Assembly: GCA_024398935.1 (NCBI GenBank)
Contig: JAKSIH010000025.1
Coordinates: forward strand, 1-40,542
Source of the DNA: Fibrobacter sp.
GTDB lineage: Bacteria; Fibrobacterota; Fibrobacteria; Fibrobacterales; Fibrobacteraceae
DNA: 40,542 nucleotides
Direction: 5' to 3'
Shown piece after piece: positions 22,003-29,056 of the stretch; position 1 is the first letter of the stretch, and each line of letters opens with the position of its first letter. The notes under the pieces are model-generated. The model ran no database searches and had not been told where the DNA came from. It saw nothing but the letters and a program-made list of their open reading frames with translations. A program made the position numbers and the translations under genes.

Positions 22003-24063
22003 TTATCGGATGCCGCTGAGGCTCACGACGCACCAGACCAGATCCGTCCCAGCCTTATCCAAAGTATAGCTATAGTCGGGAACAAAGCCCTTGGCATCTC
22101 CCGCCTTGTCGTTTCCTTCGGAAATAAACCAGCTATCCTTCATGAGAAGGGATCCGCCCTTAACATCTGCAGGGGACGAAACATTAAAGACATTACCATC
22201 GGCATAGCAGCGGGCCCCTTCGGAACATCTGAAGCCAGCCTCTTTAATTTCATTGAAATCGTTATTGAAGAGATGGGCGTCTACTTCATTCAGGAGAAGC
22301 CCCTCCCCTTCCAGATTTCCAAAATAGTTATGATGAACCGTTATCCGGTTTTCCCCATCGGCAATTCCCGTAAAGACAATTCCGGACTTTCCATTTTCAA
22401 AGCGGGACCAGGAAACGGTCACATTACTGGAATTTCTAAGGTCCAGTTCCTGTTCCGGAGCGTCCGTAAACTGGCAATGATCCACCCAGAGATGGCTTGA
22501 CTTTTCCACAATGACGGGAACGGCAAACCAGAGATTTTCAAGAATGACATTCCGTTCCTGGACAATGGAAACCGCCGCGCCGGAAATAACAATATCGCGG
22601 CCGCGACCGTCGATGGTCTTGTCGGAGGTAACGAACAAGGGCGAAGAATGCTTGTAGTTTCCGTTCTTTTCAAAGAGGATCCAGACAGGGCCCTCCTTCT
22701 CCACACAGGAACGAAGGGATCCGGAAACACTATCTTCCAGGGCGGTCACCAGGCAGATATCGCCCCGTTCCCCAGATGTAATCTTTCCATCGGAATCCAT
22801 CCTACAGGAAGCGCCGCAGGTCTTTTCGCCATAGCCCAGGGATTCCTTCAGGAGAGAGTCATGGACATTCCAGTTTGCTGAAAAATCGGTAAAGCCCTTG
22901 CCGCCGGAAATAATGGCAGATTCCAGAATTTCTTCGGTAATGCCACCCAGAGCGATATCATCCAGATAGACGGAATCGCCGCGACTAATCTGAAAATCAA
23001 TGCGGCTAGCCAAAATATTCTTGCCGTCTGCAGCGGACTTGGCTTTTCCATAAGGTTTCATGTCGGCAAGAGCGATGGCGTATCCCTGCCAGACCTTGCT
23101 CAAGTCAATTTCATAGGAGAAGCCGCTTTCCTCCTCGTCCCCATCGCCGTAGGCAACGGAAACCGTAAGAGTACCTGAACCGCGGGCGGCAAACATCAGG
23201 GTGTCCATTTCCGGCAGGGCATAGTCCGCCTTGTGGAGGCCCAGCAGAACGCCCATGCGGTTGGCCGTTCTGACGCAGCCACCCGAAGCGCAGCCTTCAC
23301 TACCGGAGTAATACTTGGTGAGGGACTCTTCCCACAGGGGAGCCATCTGGCCATCGGATGCCAGGGAATACCACCAGCCATCCCCAAGAATTCTTCCGGA
23401 GTAAGAAATTCCGCTAAAGGACTCGAAGTCTTCGACCACAAAGCCGCGGGCCTTACCTAGATCTACATCGGGAACGGTATCGCCGGAAGCGGCTTCCACG
23501 GTTACAGAACCGCGATTGCTGCGGCTTTCAATATAGACGCTGAAATCTCCCGGCGGAAGGGAATCGATGACGAAATGACCTGCGCTGTCGGGAACGACAA
23601 AACGTTCCAGCCCCGGAATGCGAACCACGGAAGGCCCCTGACCAGAGGTCACCAGGCCTTCGATGGAGGAAAGCTTTTCCAAAGACACGGTGTCCGTCTG
23701 AATCATATCGGACTTGACCACAGTCTTTTCGTAGATTGCCCCTACGGCGTCAGAGCCGTCCTTTCCGCGGGACTCCACAATATAATTGCCAGGTTCTACC
23801 GCGATGGAAACATAGCCGTTTTCATCCGTCGTAAACCATTCAGCAAAACTTTCGCCTTCAGCCAAATAATCCTCGGGCAAGGCGCGAACACGGGCAGCAA
23901 CGCCCCGGCCATCCGCCAATTGAACTTGCAGGGCGATGGTGGATTCCGCTTCCGTTCCTCCGGCCACATTCTTCTTGTCGCTGGAGCAAGAAACCAGAAT
24001 AGATGACATGGCAAATGTTGCCGCAAAAAAGGCAACACCACCCAAAGTAAACTTTCTAGTCAT
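22003..24063 (-). CDS. Lipoprotein with pectate-lyase-like beta-helix (PL1-like, catalytic Arg missing)
   Basis: 686 residues. A type II signal peptide (lipobox ILVSC, Cys26) is followed by two carboxypeptidase-regulatory-like or beta-sandwich segments (about 40-120 and 125-195), a beta-rich carbohydrate-binding-like region (about 205-370), and a C-terminal right-handed beta-helix (about 385-670). The last carries PL1 marks: KTIDGRG, LWVDHCQF, LDLRNSSNVTVSW, ITVHHNYFGN and HLFNNDF. Where pectate lyases have the RxPR segment with the catalytic Arg, this protein has EGEGLLLN, so it may bind rather than cleave. The ATG overlaps the end of the TIGR02147 gene (8 bases), and GGAGG inside that gene serves as ribosome binding site. 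Confidence 0.85.
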   Translation of the reverse strand: MTRKFTLGGVAFFAATFAMSSILVSCSSDKKNVAGGTEAESTIALQVQLADGRGVAARVRALPEDYLAEGESFAEWFTTDENGYVSIAVEPGNYIVESRGKDGSDAVGAIYEKTVVKSDMIQTDTVSLEKLSSIEGLVTSGQGPSVVRIPGLERFVVPDSAGHFVIDSLPPGDFSVYIESRSNRGSVTVEAASGDTVPDVDLGKARGFVVEDFESFSGISYSGRILGDGWWYSLASDGQMAPLWEESLTKYYSGSEGCASGGCVRTANRMGVLLGLHKADYALPEMDTLMFAARGSGTLTVSVAYGDGDEEESGFSYEIDLSKVWQGYAIALADMKPYGKAKSAADGKNILASRIDFQISRGDSVYLDDIALGGITEEILESAIISGGKGFTDFSANWNVHDSLLKESLGYGEKTCGASCRMDSDGKITSGERGDICLVTALEDSVSGSLRSCVEKEGPVWILFEKNGNYKHSSPLFVTSDKTIDGRGRDIVISGAAVSIVQERNVILENLWFAVPVIVEKSSHLWVDHCQFTDAPEQELDLRNSSNVTVSWSRFENGKSGIVFTGIADGENRITVHHNYFGNLEGEGLLLNEVDAHLFNNDFNEIKEAGFRCSEGARCYADGNVFNVSSPADVKGGSLLMKDSWFISEGNDKAGDAKGFVPDYSYTLDKAGTDLVWCVVSLSGIR

Positions 24064-24970
24064 CGTTTACCTCCCCCATTGCAGATTCATCACCTGTCGG
24101 CAAATTTTCTTCCCCACGAATACGACGCTTACGGCCTCGTCTTACAGGTGGCGGGTAAGGGTCACTTAAAGGGAACAGCTGCATACCCAATTGGAAAACC
24201 CGGTTGGGCTTTTCACACTGCCCCACTTTTGCAAGGACTTCACGACGGAAACGGCGCACCATTTCCACCAGTTCGTTATAGGTGTTTTCGTCGCAGCCAA
24301 ATGCCAGAGTGGAAAGGTTCCGCTCCTCTCGGCCAAAGCGGTCCATTGCGGTTGTCGCCACATCCAGATTCTGCTGGATGTAGGAATTTACCGCCGTGCT
24401 ATAGGATTCGCTACCGCTGGAAATCAAGCCCTGCGTCTGTTCGTACAGACCCGTTTCCGGATTCTTGCGGATCATGGAAAGCCGTTCCAGCAAGGCGACA
24501 GAGGATTTCACCTGGCTTGCGGTAATGGGCGGGCGGACCATCAATCCAAGGGCCGCAGCATCCCCTACGTAAGGGTAAAAGGTCACCAGTTCACGGATCA
24601 CCGCATGATACCAGTGATCGAAATACTCAAACTGGTCCTTTGCCACCGTTTCCACCTTGCATTCCTTGGTGGCGACCAGCTTTTCTAGATACTGACGACT
24701 TTCCGAGTGGGTCTTTGCCTGATTGAAGGCCACCATGTCGGCAAAATACTTTTTTTCCCGATCATCCCTGCAGAAAATTTCCGCAAAGGAAGAAATCTGG
24801 CGAGCCGTAAGATTGCGCTTTCCCTGCAAGATCTTGTTGAACATGGAACTATCGAAGCCAACTTTTTCTGCAATATAGCGATGGCTAAAACGCCAGTCAC
24901 TGGCATGACGTTCTTCGTAGGCATCCTTCAAAAATTCGCGGTAGTTCAGGTATTCAAAAAGATTGATCAT
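24056..24970 (-). CDS. TIGR02147/DUF4423 family regulator-like protein
   Basis: 304 residues from the ATG at 24970. The frame extends upstream into tandem-repeat DNA that encodes only repeat residues, so this start is chosen. The N-terminal domain FEYLNYREFLKDAYEERHA and HRYIAEKVGFDSSMFNKILQ reads as a helix-turn-helix. The DUF4423 part shows FEYFDHWYHAVIRELVTF at about 110-127, then an ITASQVKSSVALLERL winged-helix-like stretch. A basic tail (RRGRKRR) near the end differs from the copy at 8340. GGAGG at the end of this gene is the ribosome binding site of the lipoprotein, so the two are translationally coupled. The pair mirrors 8340-10448 and suggests the regulator controls its own surface lipoprotein. 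Confidence 0.88.
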   Translation of the reverse strand: MINLFEYLNYREFLKDAYEERHASDWRFSHRYIAEKVGFDSSMFNKILQGKRNLTARQISSFAEIFCRDDREKKYFADMVAFNQAKTHSESRQYLEKLVATKECKVETVAKDQFEYFDHWYHAVIRELVTFYPYVGDAAALGLMVRPPITASQVKSSVALLERLSMIRKNPETGLYEQTQGLISSGSESYSTAVNSYIQQNLDVATTAMDRFGREERNLSTLAFGCDENTYNELVEMVRRFRREVLAKVGQCEKPNRVFQLGMQLFPLSDPYPPPVRRGRKRRIRGEENLPTGDESAMGEVNDD

Positions 24971-24980
24971 GGAAAGGAGG

Positions 24981-25023
24981 TCAGTGATTAGTGATTGGTG
25001 GTTAGTGGTTAGTGATTGGTGGT
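24981..25023. repeat. Degenerate GTTAGTG/GATTGGTG tandem repeat
   Basis: About six heptamer units of the GTTAGTG/ATTGGTG type lie directly upstream of the TIGR02147 start at 24970. They are the same repeat type as at 2107-2176. On the minus strand no Shine-Dalgarno sequence is left before the ATG; GGAGG occurs here only on the plus strand. Confidence 0.8.
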
Positions 25024-25055
25024 TCACAATCCAGTCATAATTTATCCATTAAGCA

Positions 25056-25096
25056 ATATAAAAAAAGTGTGGGCAGAAGTCCACACTTTTCTATTT
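25056..25096 (-). terminator. Terminator of the first rhamnogalacturonan operon
   Basis: AAAAGTGTGG (25063-25072) pairs perfectly with CCACACTTTT (25081-25090) around 8 bases. Read on the minus strand the stem is followed by TTTTTT. It lies about 110 bases past the stop at 25202; the bases between (25091-25201) show nothing else. Confidence 0.9.
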
Positions 25097-25201
25097 AATC
25101 AGTCCACAGTTTTATCTTTTTTGCCTAAACAAATTCCCTACATGGTCCGATTCCCATGGAGCCGGGGATGGCAACGCAAAATCTGTTTATCTCAAAAGAT
25201 T

Positions 25202-27037
25202 TTACCTCACTTTTAGATCGAAGTAAACTCCATAGGGAGTCTTGTTCTGAACGGTACGACCAAGCAGGTTTACCGTTTTGCTGCGATTCTCCAACTGCGC
25301 TTTCGGCCTAGTCATTCTATTGGAACGAATGGCATCAGGCTTTGTCTCGCAAGAGTCTCCGGTGCAACCTTCGGAACTACTGGATTCTACAACAGGATCC
25401 TCAGCAGAACTGCTGGACTCGGGAGTTTCTTCCTTCGGTTCTGCACCGATGCGGTAAACATCCTTGATATCGAAGCCAACCACATCAACGTTTGGGCCAC
25501 CGTCGGATGTAAGTGCCGTAAATTTCAGGTCAAAATCGCAGGCGTCCAGCCAAACATCGCTTACATAAACCGTATCCCACTTGTCCCAGGAGCCGCTGGG
25601 CGGAAATTCCACTTCGTAGGTTTTCGCATCCACCTGGACGCTCATCTTGCTTGTGGTAGTCTTTCCGTTGCAGTAGCGGATAAACATCCTGGCATTGGAA
25701 GCGGACTGGTAGGAGGTCATCTTGTAGGTTGCATAGCGGCCTACCGCATTGTCAAAGTTAAAGAAGCCCTTCCCTTCAAAGCCTACGTGATTTGCCTCGG
25801 TCCATCCCTGGGAATCATCGCCAATGCTGGGATAGGCCAGATCGCTTACGCTGGGCCAATCAGCGGTTCCCTTAAGGATTTCAAACTTCACCACTTCGCT
25901 ACTGCTGGAAGATGATGCGGGAGTTTCGCTGGAACTGGAACCTGCAACGGGAACGTTTTCGCTTCCGTGAGCCGTGGTCACGCAGCTTGCGCCGCCTTCA
26001 AAAATTGCCGTATAGGTGATGTCGCGGTAAGGCATTTTCACCTTGTAGTAGTTGGAATCCGCAGTCACCTTCTTGCAGTCATCGTCAGCCCAATACTGGA
26101 ACTTCTTGCCAAAACTGCCCGGAGAAACGTGAAGGTTCAACGCGGCGCCACCCGGCAGATACTGATTGTGGGTAATCAAGCCGCTGCCCGAAATATTGGC
26201 CTTCACAGTCAGCTTATAGGTAGGAGCAAGTGCGCCAACCAAAGTAGTCAAGGCAGCCTTTTCGGAAGCACTTACGCTGGAATTATTCAAGTTTTCACGC
26301 AGGCCTTCTGCAATGAGCTGGGCGTGAACCACGGAACCCGATTCCTGGAAATGGGTTGTACCGTCGTTTGTTACACCACCTGCATAGTTGGGATATTCAC
26401 CCGGCAGGAACATCTTGAAAATGTAGCGGGAAATGTACGCAGAACTCAGCTGCTTGTACAAATCATAAGTCTTCGTGGTAAGATCCACAAAGGGTACGCC
26501 GTTCTTTTCTGCAACGCTCTTAATGACATCCTTCACCGGATATTCCTTGCCCTTGTGGGATGCATCCGTAAGGTTATTATCGAATACGTTACGGGGGTAA
26601 GTATTCAACATCAACGGGCTCATGAGCACAATGTGAGCGTTCTTGCTCTTGGCGCCATCCACGTACTTCTGGAACCAGTAGGCGCTGGAGTCAATGGGAA
26701 CATAGCGGTCGGCCTTGGAGTAATCTCGGTCGTTGGTACCCATCTGCACAAAGAGATAGTCTCCGGGCTGGGTATTGTTCAACACTTCCGTCAGGCGTCC
26801 ATCATTAATGAAGGACTTGGAACTGCGACCGCCGATGGCGTAGTTAATGACCTTTACCCGGGACGGATCGAAGAAGGGACCAAGAACCTGTCCCCAGCCC
26901 GTCTGGGGATAGGCGCTATCCTTATAGTTGCAAACCGTAGAGTCACCAATCACATGGATGGTAAAGCTTGTGGTATCGCTGACGGCAACACCTGCAAAGA
27001 GAGCTGCAGCAGCCAAGTATTTGAAGAACGATTTCAT
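25202..27037 (-). CDS. Secreted rhamnogalacturonan acetylesterase (CE12) with CBM35-like module
   Basis: 611 residues. It would remove acetyl groups from rhamnogalacturonan I outside the cell. Signal peptide to about residue 20; SGNH hydrolase domain about 22-260 with nucleophile Ser33 in VIGDSTV, GGRSS (block II), GTNDRD (block III, Asn102) and NDGTTHF with Asp225 and His229. A beta repeat domain (about 274-349) is followed by a Ser/Glu linker, a CBM35-like module (about 405-532, including NFDNAVGRYATY and GSWDKWDTVY), a second Ser linker and a short basic C-terminus ending in VNLLGRTV...GVYFDLKV that looks like a shortened sorting domain. It is the last gene of the operon, 25 bases after the preceding gene. 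A paralog lies at 36503. Confidence 0.88.
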   Translation of the reverse strand: MKSFFKYLAAAALFAGVAVSDTTSFTIHVIGDSTVCNYKDSAYPQTGWGQVLGPFFDPSRVKVINYAIGGRSSKSFINDGRLTEVLNNTQPGDYLFVQMGTNDRDYSKADRYVPIDSSAYWFQKYVDGAKSKNAHIVLMSPLMLNTYPRNVFDNNLTDASHKGKEYPVKDVIKSVAEKNGVPFVDLTTKTYDLYKQLSSAYISRYIFKMFLPGEYPNYAGGVTNDGTTHFQESGSVVHAQLIAEGLRENLNNSSVSASEKAALTTLVGALAPTYKLTVKANISGSGLITHNQYLPGGAALNLHVSPGSFGKKFQYWADDDCKKVTADSNYYKVKMPYRDITYTAIFEGGASCVTTAHGSENVPVAGSSSSETPASSSSSSEVVKFEILKGTADWPSVSDLAYPSIGDDSQGWTEANHVGFEGKGFFNFDNAVGRYATYKMTSYQSASNARMFIRYCNGKTTTSKMSVQVDAKTYEVEFPPSGSWDKWDTVYVSDVWLDACDFDLKFTALTSDGGPNVDVVGFDIKDVYRIGAEPKEETPESSSSAEDPVVESSSSEGCTGDSCETKPDAIRSNRMTRPKAQLENRSKTVNLLGRTVQNKTPYGVYFDLKVR

Positions 27038-27062
27038 AAGTTACACTCCCTGCAAGGCCTTT

Positions 27063-28991
27063 CTACTGAACCTTCATCCAGTTCATACGGGTCTTGCGAT
27101 TTCCCTGACGGATAACGACCAGATAGGTACCGGCATCGGTAACCTTTGCAGACAGCTGGTTCTGCAAGGAGCCGAGAGCCTTGTCCTGACGGAACTGGAC
27201 CACTTTGCGACCAGTCATATCGAACACCTGGACATCGATATCCGCCCTCTGGAATACATTCAGGGGGTTCATTGCAATAGCATCGGGCTTGACCTCCGTA
27301 GAATCCCCGGTTTCAGGCGTTTCAGGAGTTTCAGTAGTGTCACTGGGAGTTGTGGTGGTCGTATCCTTGGGAAGAGATGCCTCGATGCATTTCTTGTCAT
27401 CCGCACGGCACACACCTTCCATACTGAAGCCAAAGACATCAATATTGGGTGCGCCATCGGAGGTGATGGACATGAACTTCAGTTCCGCTTCACCTGCGGG
27501 AGCATCGAGAACAACATAGGCGGTATCCCATTTGTCCCAGCCGCCGGTAGGAGGTGCTGCAAGATAGTAGTCATGGTCCAGATACGCATTGAACATACGG
27601 TCTGTGGTGCCGCCGTTTGCATAGCGAACAGCCAAAGTGGTATAGCCCGCACCAGGGAAGTTCACCTTGAAAGTTGCAAAGGACTTGTTTGAGTTGTCAA
27701 AATTATAGAAACCTTCACCTGTGAATCCAGCGTTATTGCTTTCAGTCCAACCAACGCCCTGATCATCGGGTTTAGCGGCATCAAAGAATTTCTTGATATC
27801 CTTGTCAACGGCAACAGAAGTTTCCGTTGTGCCGCCAATGGGGGTAAAGGGTTCAAAGGTCACATCGGCGAGACTCTTAGGTGTGGTAGTAGGGAAAGCA
27901 GTTAATGCCTTGCCATCGCCGGTATATTTCTGGGGAGTTCCGCCTTCATACACAGCCGTATATTGGGTCGAGGCGGTGCCCATCTTGAACGTGTAAATAT
28001 AGGGAGACTTCACCGTAGAAACTGCGTTACCGCTAACCTTGTTTCCGTTACCGTCGTACCAGCCCAGGAACTTCTTGCCAGACTTGGGAATGGTCTTCAA
28101 CATTACGGTCATGCCAGAAGGATAATAGGCACCAATAGAAGTTGCCTCTGCAGAACCTTCAGGAGAGACTTTCACATCCACCTGGTACATGGGAGCCATG
28201 TAATCACCAAGCTTCTTGACCATGGGATCCTTATGGGCACGCATCTGTTCGGTAATGATACGTCCAAAGGCGTTCGCACCGTTCATCTGCAAATGAACCT
28301 GATCCGCCTGATCGCTACCCAGATTGCTGTATTCATCCCTAGTTGCATAGTTGAAGATAAACTGGGCGGCATACTGTTCTCCCACAGAAATCATGTAGTT
28401 CGCCACCATTTCGCTCATATCGATGAACGGAACGCTCAGTTCTTCGGACAACTTCTGATTCAAGGCGGGATAACCACGATAGCTGTTATGAATTGCAGTG
28501 GGAGAATCGTAGTAAAGACGGCGAATGGGGCTCATAATGATGGGATAGGCGCCCTTGGCCTTGGCTTCTGCCACCAACGTTCTCATGTTGGACGCAAAGA
28601 AATCCTCGGTACTGTAGCTGACATCGTTAATACCAAACTGGATCACCACGTAGTCGCCTGCCTGAACCTTATCAGCAATACAGTTGCTACCAGAAGTACA
28701 GCCATGTTTCCAGAACATGTCATAGTAACCCACAGCGGTATTACCCTTCTTATCAAGGCCGCCACCACCCAGGGACATACCGCCCTGGCCGCGGTTTACA
28801 ACAACAGCCTTGTCAAACCAGAAATGGAAATCCTGACCCTGGCCCTGCTTGGGATAGTAGCCGGAGGCCCAGTCCTGCATGGTGGAGTCACCAAGCATGT
28901 AGATGGTCACGCCAGCGTAGGTTGCAGGAGCCACCAGCATAGAAGCTACAACAGCGCCCTGCCATAATTTATTGAAGAAACTTTTTTTCAT
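27063..28991 (-). CDS. Secreted SGNH esterase (CE12-like) with CBM35-like and T9SS-like C-terminal domain
   Basis: 642 residues from the ATG at 28991. Signal peptide ends near ATYAG (residue 26). The SGNH domain shows MLGDSTMQDW (catalytic Ser), FGINDVSYS (Asn) and DQVHLQMNGANAF (Asp-His), the CE12-type arrangement. Next come a bacterial beta-repeat domain (KKFLGWYDGNGNKV), a CBM35-like module with GEGFYNFDN and GGWDKWDTAYV, and a Thr/Pro/Glu-rich linker. The final 70 residues contain VFDMTGRKVVQF and GTYLVVIRQGNRKTR, as in type IX secretion sorting domains. It probably deacetylates pectin together with its downstream CE12 neighbour, with different position specificity; this is inferred. Confidence 0.82.
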   Translation of the reverse strand: MKKSFFNKLWQGAVVASMLVAPATYAGVTIYMLGDSTMQDWASGYYPKQGQGQDFHFWFDKAVVVNRGQGGMSLGGGGLDKKGNTAVGYYDMFWKHGCTSGSNCIADKVQAGDYVVIQFGINDVSYSTEDFFASNMRTLVAEAKAKGAYPIIMSPIRRLYYDSPTAIHNSYRGYPALNQKLSEELSVPFIDMSEMVANYMISVGEQYAAQFIFNYATRDEYSNLGSDQADQVHLQMNGANAFGRIITEQMRAHKDPMVKKLGDYMAPMYQVDVKVSPEGSAEATSIGAYYPSGMTVMLKTIPKSGKKFLGWYDGNGNKVSGNAVSTVKSPYIYTFKMGTASTQYTAVYEGGTPQKYTGDGKALTAFPTTTPKSLADVTFEPFTPIGGTTETSVAVDKDIKKFFDAAKPDDQGVGWTESNNAGFTGEGFYNFDNSNKSFATFKVNFPGAGYTTLAVRYANGGTTDRMFNAYLDHDYYLAAPPTGGWDKWDTAYVVLDAPAGEAELKFMSITSDGAPNIDVFGFSMEGVCRADDKKCIEASLPKDTTTTTPSDTTETPETPETGDSTEVKPDAIAMNPLNVFQRADIDVQVFDMTGRKVVQFRQDKALGSLQNQLSAKVTDAGTYLVVIRQGNRKTRMNWMKVQ

Positions 28992-29020
28992 AGCATACCC
29001 AAACTTTAAAAATGCCAAAG

Positions 29021-29039
29021 CCCGAGGAAGTTCCTCGGG
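29021..29039 (-). other. Intercistronic hairpin between PL11 and esterase genes
   Basis: CCCGAGGAA and TTCCTCGGG form a 19-base palindrome, flanked by GCCA/TGGC. On the minus strand it is followed by CTTTGGCATTTTT. It lies 17 bases after the PL11 stop and could be a partial terminator or an mRNA-stabilising element within the operon. Confidence 0.7.
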
Positions 29040-29056
29040 ATGGCGTTAAACATTCT

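Noticed and set aside
24971..24980. GGAGG next to the TIGR02147 start as its ribosome binding site
   Set aside because: The purine-rich sequence is on the plus strand, whereas the gene is on the minus strand, where it reads CCTCC.
25967..27115. Plus-strand frames of 200-380 codons opposite the esterase and lyase genes
   Set aside because: They are antisense shadows of enzymes with signal peptides and catalytic motifs. None has its own ribosome binding site or family features.
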